Shown piece after piece: positions 26,863-36,994 of a stretch of DNA of 64,000 bases. This stretch comes from Gonapodya sp. JEL0774 (lineage: Eukaryota > Monoblepharomycota > Monoblepharidomycetes > Monoblepharidales > Gonapodyaceae): contig JADIIX010000026.1 of the NCBI GenBank assembly GCA_027604505.1, positions 62,001 through 126,000 on the forward strand, in the 5' to 3' direction. The notes below the pieces were generated by a model, which made no database searches, was not told where the DNA came from, and saw nothing but the letters and a program-made list of their open reading frames with translations. Within the stretch, counting starts at the first letter, position 1. Each line of letters starts with the position of its first letter. The translations under genes and the position numbers were made by a program.

Positions 26863-28398
26863 TTAGGCAATACTCAAGAACTTCTCCACAAGTTCGGCGA
26901 GCTTCGCTGGTTCCTCATCAGGAACGAAATGGCCGACTCCCTTCAAAATCTCGACTGTAACATTAGGAACGTAATCTTCGATGCCGTACAGGCAAGTTTG
27001 CATGTCGAGAGCCACGTCATTCTCTCCCCAAACCACGAGTGTGGTGACGTCAAGTTTTGGTGGCCGGGGGAACAGTTGCCCAACCCCACCGTTCAAATTT
27101 GCTCGGTACTTTGACGGACGGCAGAAAAGAGTTCAGAATGAACCGGAACAGAGACTATAGGTGAGGGCAGGAGCGTAGGTATAAAATGGTCGATTTGCAA
27201 GAACTCACGAAATCAATCGCGGCCGTCATTCGCCCTTCACGAGTCATGGCGTAGCGATAAACGTCGGCATCCTCTTGTGTTATATTTCGAATGTCTTTGA
27301 CCAAATTCTCGATTCCAATGGCGTCGTTTGCGGTCAGGGCCTTGTCTGCCACCCCGGGGAATTGGAACCAGACCACATCTTGGGGAAAATTTCGGTTTTA
27401 GTGCTCGCAAGATCAGCAGGGTATCTCAGACACCAAACTTACACCACGACTTGATCATCTGGCGCAGAGTCATGTTCCTTTCAAACGCGGTCGGCGGAGG
27501 AACATTTACGATGATCATCCTGGACAAAACGTGTTGATAGCGAGGGGCAAAGTCCCAAACAACGAGCGCTCCCTTCAAACACGATATAAGAAGATACGGG
27601 GAGCGCTTCCAAGTGTGAGGTGCACTCACCCAATCATGACCTCCGAGAACAAACTTGGTGTCTTTGTCGTTCCCTACTTCGACTTGTAAAATCTCAGCCA
27701 ATTCTTTGACATCAGCGGTTAAGTGGTTTAGATTGTAGGCAGCCACATCTTTCGGTGCATCTGAACCGCCGTATCCGCGCATATCCAGTGCCACTACTCT
27801 GTGAGTGCGCGACAAAGTAGGCATGACTGGGCGCCAGATAGTCCAGTTCTGCGGGAATCTGTTCGAGCGAGTTCCAATGATCAGCTGGTATTGGAATGAT
27901 TGATGGGGAACAATACGAGCTCACCCGTGAAGAAGGATCATAAGAGGGGATTTCTTGTCACCAGCTTCCACGATATGCAACTTCAATCCCGCTTTTATGG
28001 GGATGTACCTAAGGGAACACAATTGCTGAGGAACTTTTATGCCCAGAGCGATACAAGCTGAACACACCTGTGCTTCCCCACGGTTTCATCCTCCAGAAGA
28101 CGAAACTCGGCGGCCCGTTTTCTCTCTTCAGACATCAGTAAGTCTTTGGGGGAAACTTTCTTCCCCCAGCCAGTGAACGCGCCAACTACAGCACCCCTAT
28201 AGATCATTGGATATGAATTCAATGCTCTTCGACATCGAGAGAACGCAGTAATAAAAACCTCAGTAGCATAGTAAAGACGATTCCCAGAAAGACACTGATC
28301 CTGATCGGTGTAAAGGAAACCAGCTTTCGAAACACCTTCTCCCATAGAGTGGGTGGCGGGAACACCTCCTTCGAAGAGAATTTCGACAGTGAGGCCAT
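26863..28398 (-). CDS. membrane-anchored epoxide hydrolase (alpha/beta hydrolase)
   Basis: The spliced protein resembles the EPHX4/EPHX3-type epoxide hydrolases, which open epoxide rings with water. It begins MASLSKFSSKEVFPPP. One hydrophobic anchor helix follows (IRISVFLGIVFTMLLRFLLL). Downstream are the oxyanion-side HG|FPQNW, DMRGYGGSDAP, and the nucleophile elbow GGHDW|GALVVWDF with Asp as nucleophile. WGENDVALD carries the acid and GVGHFVPDEEP the catalytic His. The triad is therefore intact. About six short introns are present, one of them splitting the nucleophile motif. The last residues are FLSIA. The substrate could be a fatty-acid or xenobiotic epoxide. Some members of this family are dehalogenase-like, but the NVPPPTAFERN cap region fits the epoxide hydrolase side. 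Confidence 0.85.
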
Positions 28399-29409
28399 GG
28401 CGCGTTTTAGGCTCGCTTGCTTCACAATCGATTGTGATGCTTCAAATGAAACGAAAGCTTCAGATTCTGGTCGGAGTGCGACAGCCGACTGTTCTATCCA
28501 AAATAAGGTTCACCCGTCAACGGATAAACTCGAGGGTCTTGTGGATCCGTATAAATCACGTGAATCGAAACTTTGCCGTCAAACGATGCGATAAACACAA
28601 GTTGTCCACGCTGTCTGGCGAATCCTCCGCACAGCCTGCACCGCTGATGATGTTGAAAACCTGTCGAGGAAAAGATTCAACAGCTAATCCGTTTGAGAAT
28701 CCACGGAAATTGGTTACATCGACATCAACTCAACACTACTACAATATGTAATTACTGTTCGAAGTATTCGAAATAGGCGTACTGTTGCTTGTTATACATA
28801 AACACCCGTCCTCATTGACTTTCCTCTTCCAACGACACTTGACATGTAAACGCAATGCATTAAGCGAGTTCACGACTGACCAACACACAGTCAGCGCCAA
28901 AAGTACGCGTCCCAAATGGTTGCACAACCGCGCAATATGACTCCACCGAACGCTCGAGCACTTGGGACTCGCTTCCATGTTTTCGGTGGGGTGAAGACGC
29001 ATAAACGCGCAACGGTGGAGACTCAGTATGCCGTACCCTATCAAGTCCTCAGCAGAGAATACTTGCTCTCTTGGCAAGATAGGAGGCGTTACAGCCCGTG
29101 GGCACTGAGCTCTTCCCTTTCTCAACTCCCCTTTTTTCGTTTTCCCCTCGGGAAGCACCACATATGTGAGTTGGAAACTGAGTAGACTCAGCACGCACCA
29201 AGCAAAAGTCGGAGCGTACACTTGCTCCCACACGATCTGTCAACATTGGCCTCCGCCGAACCAGACGAGGGGCAGGGCTGATTGTGGCAGAACTTGCTTA
29301 ATTGTGAAGCACATGCCAAATCTACGCAATTATGTAATATATGATGAAAATGTCTCACTAGTAAATGTTCCTTCTATCTGACTACTGTACCAGAACATCC
29401 AGCAAACGT
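28399..29409. other. 1-kb region without a recognised gene
   Basis: This lies between the start of the epoxide hydrolase (to the left) and the end of the Axl2-like gene (to the right), both on the minus strand. A minus-strand frame at 28739-29233 (164 codons) and a plus-strand frame at 28916-29185 overlap antisense. Neither resembles a known family, and each could be chance. The epoxide hydrolase promoter should be at the left end. No repeat or RNA gene was recognised. Confidence 0.3.
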
Positions 29410-31920
29410 TCAGGCGTTCTCGCCATCGACGCTCTCTGCGTGATCACTCCCTTCGTCCCCCTGTCCTTGACCATCTCCCGGCACCACGTCCACCACCACC
29501 ACACCAACAATTTCTCCCACTCGTCCTGCTGGCGTCTCTTTGCATCGCAAAACCTCCACTTTGGATATCCCGACGTCTCTCGCTTTCGGCATTCCCCACA
29601 TGATCAAAGAATCACCATCGGGCGTTGGAGTCAACGTCAACCAACTTGGAAGCGCACGTGCGACATACGAGTAACCTTCGTTGTCTGTTGCCGACGGAGG
29701 AACCATTGACACATCTGAGTAGAAGGCTGCATCAACGTGCGCTGTCACACGGTGTGACGATGGGCCTGAGCTTGTTGCGTCGGACTCGAAACCGTAGGTG
29801 GGACTTGATTCGGTAGATGCAGGACTGTTGTTCAATGTCTCGCCTGCTGCGGACTTGCTCGAGGTGCTGGCACCGGAGCTCTTTGGAGCCGCCGGCGGTG
29901 CAGGGAGAAGGTGGGGCGAAAAACTCTCCTCAGGGCTTTCTTCGGTTTGCAAAAGTGGTGTGGACGATGTTGATGGCGCGGGCCCTGTGCGACTTGACGG
30001 TGTTGCCAATGGAACACTTCTTTTCGAGCCATGAGGCGACGGCTTGTGTGACGGCTGCCGGGTGTCTTCCCCCGAGCTTCTCATTGTTGATCGTGGTCGT
30101 GACCCCTCCGCTTGAACGCTCCGCATCTGCCGGTCCATGGGCGGCGTCGCGAGCCCCAAAGCCACAGGATTGGGCGCAGGCATAGATGCCAATGCGGGCG
30201 GAGAAGCAGCGCCAAAGCTCACGATGTTTGGAGCAGTAGACGACCTGCGGTAGTCCCGTGGCGGCTCTCTCGCTAATCGCTCCGAATGCGCTGCTGATGC
30301 AATACTGTGTGACGAGCGGGCACGTGCAAGATCTGCGGGCGGAGCTGTCGTATCCGCATACATAGAGGACATGGTCGATGATCCAGAAGGCGCGGACCGG
30401 CCCTGATCGGCCATGCGGTGGAGGTGCCGAGGTCTGGAAGGCGTCGACGCTGCCGCGGCGGGCAGGACCAGAACACTCGTACTTGGTGCTCCTGAAAGGT
30501 ACTGCGCGGGACGACGGGCATAGGCTCTCATTGCTTGCGATGCTGCAAGTTCGTCCTTGCCGTTCTCCCCGCCGAAGAGAGTCGAGTCTGAGGTGAGACT
30601 GCGTGCAGATCCATATGCCGCAGCTGCCCCTTGTCTGCGCCTTCGGAGGCAGATATAGAGTCCCACGCCCGCGCACAAGAGACCGAGAATGAAAATGGTC
30701 ACGACGGTCCACAAGGCTGGTACGAGCGCGCCTCCACCACTGCCGCTTGTTGAGCCACCACTCTTGGTTCCACCCCCTGTACCGGAATCTCCACCTGTTT
30801 TGTTTTCTCCATCTGTGGCTCCTGATGACGATGTTGAGTCGACAGCGGCGGTGGGATCGACCCACTCCACAACAGTGGTTGCTGGTACAGTTGTGGTGGT
30901 CATGGTTGTTGTTTTGGGAAGAGGCGGGCCGACATCGATTGTCATCCAGAACAGCGTTTGACTTCCCGCAGGATCAGTAACAGATACGCTGATGCGCTGG
31001 CGCAATATGTGAAGTGACTTGCACGATTCTGTGGGGGGCTTGCCGATCAGAATTCCCTGTGTGCTATCGTTGAGATGAAGCCACACGGGACCCAATCCTG
31101 TCGCTGCAGTGGTTGCGTTTGGCCCGCCTGCGTTTTCCACAGTGGCGCCGAAATAGAGAGGGGCGGATTCGGCGTCGAAGATCCACCAACTCATGGGAAG
31201 GACAAAATCTTCACCGCACGGGGGGACTGGGGTTGTGGGGATGCGAATACCGATGTCGAGTACAGGTGAGACGTCAGGGAGAACGATCTCGGGAGGCGCG
31301 TTGTTGTTCACGAGGATAAGGAAGGAGATGCGGACCCGTTCTTGGTTTGCGGACAGGGGGCCAAAGAAAAAAACGCGAAAACTTGACGAGTTTGTATTCG
31401 GTACGCCTATGAAAACGGAGGTCATTATCGTCATTGATGGCGAAGGATTCAAAGATTATGTGGATTGATACGCACCGGTCAACAGTGTTGTGATCGGATT
31501 CCAGTTGAGCCACGACGGAAGGGGACGAGTTCCATCTATTGCTCGTGGCGTCAGCTGGTCTGCTGTGAGTGTGTAGTACTATTCAAGTGACAAAACATGG
31601 TCGATGAGGTGTAATGGACAAACGGCGCTGTCTGAGTCGAAACGGCGTACACGTACCGAAAGAATCTGATTTGGCATGGCAAACATGAATGGCACCCCGA
31701 TGAATGTGTATCGAGGCGTTATTGTGTCGATAATCTGGCCTGTAGGACCGTTACGCGCATTTCGTGGTTAGATGAAGGTCGACAGACGCGAAAGGCATCG
31801 GCAACAGTTTTTCCATCTGAACGCGCCTTCTACGAGTCCAGGATGACTGATGGCACAAAAAATAAGCCCGAGTAAGCATAGGAAGAGATTCCGTGGGGTC
31901 ATCGCGTTCTTGATGAACAT
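29410..31920 (-). CDS. Axl2-like single-pass membrane protein with cadherin-like (CADG) domains
   Basis: The start at 31920 (MFIKNAMTPRNLFLCLLGLIF) gives a signal peptide ending near HPGLVEGA. Three small exons then supply YTFIGVPFMFAMPNQI and, after two introns, LPSWLNWNPITTLL. These are hallmarks of dystroglycan-type cadherin-like domains, as in the yeast bud-site protein Axl2. The main exon (31452-29410) continues with FRVFFFGPLSANQERVRISF, a second beta-rich part and a Thr/Gly-rich stalk. A membrane helix (LWTVVTIFILGLLCAGVGLYI) is followed by RRRR. The remaining about 400 residues would be cytoplasmic, Ser/Pro/Ala-rich. They end in a second LPSWLTLTPTPDGDSLIMWG segment followed by KARDVGISKVEVL, a half CADG repeat. 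Axl2 marks polarity sites and recruits septin regulators. The same job here is only an inference. Confidence 0.75.
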
Positions 31921-32017
31921 TTGTTTGAAGAGATTGATGAGGATTAGGCCGCTGTGGTACCCGCACTCTCGACCAGGCGAGAAGGGTCACGATCTGAATC
32001 TTTGCCCTTTCCAACAA
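31921..32017. promoter_or_regulatory. 97-bp bidirectional promoter region
   Basis: The Axl2-like gene (minus, start 31920) and the acyl-protein thioesterase (plus, start 32018) are head-to-head with only 97 bp between their proposed ATGs. Both 5' leaders and both core promoters must sit in this space or overlap the opposite gene. No obvious TATA box is seen. Confidence 0.5.
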
Positions 32018-33263
32018 ATGTCCACAAAACTTCGAGCCCTCGTAATTCCACCTAAAACTACACACTCAGCAACAGTTTTCGTACTTCATGGACTTGGTGA
32101 CAGCGGGAACGGGTGAGCTTTCTCAGCCTGATTCTTCGCGGGCCAGGACGTTTCCTCAATACACCCAAGCAGATGGGCGCCCGTTGCTGCTGCTCTCGCC
32201 CCTCTGCTACCGCATGTCAAGTTTGGTTAGTGCTACGTGCCGGAGGAAAGGGGATATATCTTTCTAAATCGTCGGAATCGTTCGTCTCCTACTTTTGACA
32301 AGTCCTGCCACATGCGTGAGCTTCTGAATTCGGTTTTTCGTAGTCGAAACCCAAAAATTGAAATATGATTGACTTTAGGCCGAATCGACCAATAGTAAGA
32401 TCGGTCAGACCACTATATTGAATGTGTGATTTGATTGAAATCGTGATAGACCATCAACCAAGGGATGCGAATGCCAGGCTGGTACGATATAACCTCTTTC
32501 GATTTTGATAGACGTGGGGAGGATGAGGCAGGCTTGACAGAGAGCGTCAAGAAGAGTGAGTCCAAAGATTCCACGGAGAAGCCGATTCGTATCAATCGTC
32601 GAAACTGCGTTCCCCCGATGTTCTGCCCATAGTCGAGGAGCTCATCCAAGATGAAGTGAACGCGGGAATACGCACAGAGCGGATTGTTCTGGGAGGATTC
32701 TCTCAAGGTAGAGAAGCTCTTTCGCGTTGAACTCAATAAGAAAACAAACTAACCCGAATACCCGCTCAGGCGCCGCAATGACGCTTCTGACGACACTGAC
32801 GACTCAACATAAACTTGCTGGTGCATTTGCAATGAGCGGGTACCTGCCCATGTCGAAAAAGTTCCCGGCAGTGGGTACTTCTCTCCGACCTTGTCCCATT
32901 AGTCACGAACGACCCCCTCCCCCGCCCCCTCCCTCCCCCGTCCGTTAATCTCGAAGATCGCAACTGAAGCAAACAAGAAAACTCCTTTCGCTCTCTTCCA
33001 CGGGGACGAAGATGAGGTTTGTTCTCGTACTCATTTGCCAGGTCAACTCCCCGTCGGTTTAATCGTTCCTCACCACTCCTTTGCGGTTACTCACTTATGT
33101 CTATTTCTAGGTAGTGCGCACGGAATATGGCAGGAGCACTTACGAGGCGCTCAAATCTTGGGGTTACGACGTCAAGTGGACAGAGTACCCGGGCATGGGA
33201 CATAGTGCATCGGAGGAGGAGATTGCGGATCTGAGCATGTTTTTAAAGGCATTGATCCCGTAA
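32018..33263 (+). CDS. acyl-protein thioesterase (APT1/LYPLA family), copy 1
   Basis: This alpha/beta hydrolase family removes palmitate from S-acylated proteins and can act as a lysophospholipase. The chain reads MSTKLRALVIPPKTTHSATV then FVLHGLGDSGNG|WAPVAAAL, LLPHVKF|VLPHA|PNRPIV|TINQGMRMPGWYD. The nucleophile elbow is VLGGFSQ|GAAMTLL (Ser). LFHGDEDEVV holds the acid and GMGHSASEEE the His. Exons are joined across about seven short introns with consistent phases at the ones I checked (for example GG|A for Gly-Trp after GDSGN). The final FLKALIP ends at 33263. It is a paralogue of the gene at 35447-36590, with the CZIB gene between them. It starts 97 bp from the divergent Axl2-like gene. 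Confidence 0.9.
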
Positions 33264-33653
33264 AGGAGCGGGATGTAAACTAGGGACGTATTCGTCAGAA
33301 AGGGAACCATGGATGTGGGATGCACCATTCGCGAAAGCACAGTTGGTGGCATGGCAATCCAAAGGTTCGCGATCGCGTCTCCATTCCCCAGAGCAAATAT
33401 GATCGAAAGCTTTCATGGAAAGAGTTCATACAATCGAATGGATTTTGAAGTACCGTAGAAAAGCTGTTGGATTAGGATGACTTATAGTTCCTCTACTCAA
33501 AGTGTGAGGAGATGGCATTTAGAGATCCCGCACAGGGCACCAGGTCGGCGATGATTTTCCACCTCATCATAACTTCCAGGAAATTGTGGGGGGAAAGGGT
33601 TCATCCACTGCACTGGCGGAGGGGTGGCCTTGAACTTCGATTCCCATCCAGTT
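33264..33653. other. intergenic region, thioesterase copy 1 / CZIB
   Basis: This contains the 3' end of the thioesterase gene and the promoter of the CZIB gene. No gene or repeat is seen. Confidence 0.35.
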
Positions 33654-34598
33654 ATGAAGCTCCAACTTCAGTGGAAGGTCGAACTTGAAAACATCCAGTC
33701 TCTTGCCATCGATGATCCCGCGGATTACCTCTGGAATCTTGGAGTGAAGTGTTCCAGGTGACAACATATAAAGCCGTTCGAATATACGGAAATCAAAGCC
33801 AGGCTCATCGTTCGCTCCATTGATTGGCGTTTCTACGAATTCATGTAAAGCTGCAACGAAGTGAACAACTCAGATGTGACGATGCAAGCGAGTGAGACTG
33901 GTGTCGTGGTTCCCTGCTCATCAGCGATCCGGAGCTTGACTGACAATCAATCACGTATTCTTCCCCACGGGCTCGTTCTCACTCGGTAAGACCAAACCTA
34001 CGAGCTCTCTGGATCAAAAGGCTCCGCAAATTTCGTCTGGCGATGTGGGTGGTGATGCGCACACAGTCGATATCTCGAAGAGCGATAACCTTATCTAAAC
34101 ACCGTGACAGGTAAAGTGAGCATGTACTCGCATTAAATTGAGAGCGAGATGTTTCGATAACGTGGTCTATCAGTTCTGCAAACGGGAATCGTCAGCAGGT
34201 GAGAACTGGTGTCGAATGAGCTCGTAGTACCAGTACACTCATGTCCTTGGTTGCACTTCCCGTTGAAGTCGTTGATCCCGCACCCATTCAACCTTACACC
34301 TCGGACGATTCCGACTTCAAACCGCTCATCACCTTTGACTGCCGTGGTCTCGAGTTCGTGAAATGGATTCCTAGGGTACATCTGCCACCAACTTTAATAG
34401 TTTAACAACACAATTTCTGATCTCCAAATCTACCCACGCGTCCATTTCTAGGATGGATTCACTGCCACCTCGTCGGCATCCTCCACTCATTTTGATGTTG
34501 ACCTCTCCGACTCCGACGGGTGGTACGATTACGATGAGAAAGGGAAGGTCGAAGTCTCTGCCAAGGAATTGGCGTGGAAGTGGATGAAGGTCAAGTGA
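33654..34598 (+). CDS. CXXC zinc-binding protein, CZIB/UPF0587 (C1orf123) family
   Basis: This small conserved eukaryotic family carries two CXXC pairs that bind zinc. Its biochemical role is poorly known. The first exon starts MKLQLQWKVELENIQSLAID and ends GVKCSR|CN, giving the first C-x2-C. A middle exon encodes YELSGSKGSANFVWRC, matching the LKGGRGSASMVQKC segment of human C1orf123. A short exon with FCKRESSA supplies the second pair with the preceding RC. The last two exons read MSLVALPVEVVDPAPIQPY, FKPLITFDCRGLEFVKWIPR and, after an intron, FDVDLSDSDGWYDYDEKGKV. These match the IKPYNAEDNENF ... FECRGLEPVDFQP ... WTDYDEK pattern. The final KWMKVK ends at 34598. Junctions around the second CXXC pair are not fully resolved. 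Confidence 0.82.
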
Positions 34599-35446
34599 AG
34601 GCGACCTGGTCCTCTTTACCAGGACTTGGTATAGTTTGAGTCCAAAATGACAGCAGACCTCATCGCAACACCAGAATACACTCATGGGGTGAATATCAAC
34701 TACCGCCACTTTCAAAATCAATCCAATTCTGTTTTGCTTCCGAGTTCATCGTGCACAGTGTTGCACTTCTAATAAAAGCAATGGATTAGGATCCATCAGA
34801 AACAAAGTTTGATAATAGCGAAACGAACTAGTAGTATCTGGTGACACTGCAACGAAATAAACAAAAGATGAAATGTGGTGTCTATACTAGTGGTAGTTCC
34901 GAAGAAAGGTGCAAAGGTGGTGACGTGAACAGAAAAACAAAATATTTACAAGAAGAATATTCCAAAGAACCCTGGGGATCTGACTTTGCATGGCGATGTA
35001 AAGAAGGGGGCACAGATCAACCCCTTCCGCTACCAGTCTACGCAGCAACTCGAATCCCAGATACCAGAAAAACAATTTGTTTATGAACATATTTTGCTTC
35101 ATTATCGTGTTCGTCAACCAAAGAGTTTCTCCATTCTGATATCAAAGAAAATTCCAGATTACACTTCGTTGATTACAGTAATCAATCGAACTTACAGTAA
35201 TCAATATCTTTCCTTGGTTTGCTCCACTTCGGGTGCATACTACTGTAACCCCAGTCCCCTCCTGCAAAACTCCATCCATTCAAAGAATCAGCCACGCTGT
35301 CCCGTACCATTTTCCCCTCCGTTTGGTTCTGGATCGTGGCCTTCGTGGCCTCAATCGTGTACTACCTGTTCATCACTTCGAAGGGCTCAGACCACGAGCC
35401 GTCGCCGAACGATGCTTCTTCGCTTCGTGGTCCCCCCTTCCCTAAG
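34599..35446. other. intergenic region with possible leader of thioesterase copy 2
   Basis: Most of this stretch is AT-rich and shows no gene. From about 35250 to 35446 the plus strand is open in the frame of the next gene. It would encode a hydrophobic segment (VWFWIVAFVASIVYYLFI, about 35316-35370) leading straight into the thioesterase. There is no in-frame ATG after the stop at 35246. A membrane-anchored form would therefore need a spliced upstream first exon, which I could not find. Confidence 0.35.
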
Positions 35447-36590
35447 ATGGCACCGCCACTCAAGGCGGTCGTAGTGCCCGCTACGGCAAAACATACAGCG
35501 ACAGTTTTCGTCTTGCACGGGTTGGGAGATTCGGGCCACGGGTGTGTTGGAGTCCTGACACGAAGCGATCTGATGATCGAGCTGCTTATTATATACCTGT
35601 CTCTACAAACGAACTTCCTCTATCAGATGGACGCCAGTTGCCAAATTGCTTTCGAAATCGCTCCCCCACGTCAAGTTTGGTGAGCTGCACACGAAAGAGA
35701 ATGTTGGCTCCATCGGGTGTCACTCACTCCCATGCAGATGGGCATTTAACCCCTTTGACCGGATCATCCACTTCGAACACGCTTCAGTCCTCCCACACGC
35801 GCCGACCCGACCCGTCACCATCAACAGCGGTCACTCGATGCCTGCGTGGTTCGACGTGTTAAGCAGGGACTGGGAGAATAGGGAGGAGGATGAAGAGGGC
35901 ATCATGGAGTCCGTGGCCGCAGGTGGGTTGTTTGTTCGTGATGGGGTAAGATGTGGTTGCTCGGGATGAACGTGTGATTCACGGACCCGATGGGATCCTG
36001 CCGTGGTAGTGGAGGCACTAATGCGAAAGGAGGTCGAGGCGGGGATCCCTGAAAGCAGGGTGGTCTTGGGCGGGTTCTCTCAAGGTGAATTATCACGCTC
36101 TTCCCTTGCACTATGATTTGTCGGAGAGTCACATCAGTCGACTCCTCATCACATGCAACTTTCTTGCACCTCTAGGCGGTGCCATCACGCTCGTCACCAT
36201 CTTCACGACCGACATCAAACTTGGCGGGGCGTTTTCCATGAGCGGGTTTTTGCCGCTCAAGGGAAGAATACCAGCGGTAAGCGGCTCTCGGCAGACCAAC
36301 TTGGACATCTCCCTCTGCTGACCCTCCAACCTGGCCCCCAACCACGTCCTCCACCGACCTCCCACCTCCAGCCGGGCCACCCCACCCACCTTACCCCCAC
36401 CGCCCTCTTCCACGGCACCGCCGACCCCGTTGTGCCCCTCCACCATGGCCGGTCGGCCATATCCCGCCTGACCGCCGCCAAGGTGCCCGCGACCATGAAG
36501 GAGTACCGGGGTATGGGACATACGGTGGACCACGAGGTGTTGACGGATGTGGAGAGTTGGTTGAGGGATGTGGTACCAGAGAGGGGGTGA
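35447..36590 (+). CDS. acyl-protein thioesterase (APT1/LYPLA family), copy 2
   Basis: This is a paralogue of the gene at 32018. It reads MAPPLKAVVVPATAKHTATV then FVLHGLGDSGHG|WTPVAKLLSKSLPHVKF. The substrate-side block follows as LPHAPTRPVTINSGHSMPAWFDVLS. The nucleophile elbow is VVLGGFSQ|GGAITLV (Ser). LFHGTADPVVPL holds the acid and YRGMGHTVDHE the catalytic His. WENREEDEEGIMESV matches the acidic D-E-x-G-I loop of the family. It ends SWLRDVVPERG at 36590. About six introns are present. The 3' half is unusually rich in C and Pro-coding triplets compared with copy 1. Start 35447 agrees with the family. An upstream hydrophobic extension is open in frame and might provide a membrane anchor by alternative splicing. 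Confidence 0.87.
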
Positions 36591-36994
36591 GGGGGGGCAA
36601 GGATGTGTGGTTAGGCAGTGTTTGTGAGCGTCGCGGGGCGGCAGTATCTAATGTGGCTAGGTCCGACAAGGGGAGGAGGAGTCTGTATATTCCTCCAGCG
36701 AAATTTTGCGTAAAACAAAATTACCATATACTTGTTCAGTCTCCCAAAATGGGTTTCTTGGTGGCAAAAACGCTGTTGGTGAGGGTTGCTGCGGGCCATT
36801 TTGTGGCACAGGGACTGCGTGTTATCCGCTGTGCACACACCTGGTGCAGTTTTCAAATGGGCACACCAACAAAACCAATCTGCACACAACGCATGAAATG
36901 TATAATACTACTACTATGACGCACATGTAGTTGTGCAGACACGGGTATCACCATCCTGTATTCGGTACACCCTTACAGGGTTTCTCACGTCCGT
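36591..36994. other. convergent 3' region, thioesterase copy 2 / ERG2
   Basis: The two flanking genes converge here. Several open frames are visible on both strands, but none has a recognisable product. Likely 3' untranslated sequence. Confidence 0.35.

Noticed and set aside
28739-29233. 164-codon minus-strand frame
   Set aside because: No family resemblance, no splice partner, and an overlapping plus-strand frame of similar quality.
29930-30865. 311-codon minus-strand frame inside the Axl2-like gene
   Set aside because: It is a shifted frame of the same exon and is rich in Arg and Cys. The Axl2-like frame has a membrane helix and family motifs.
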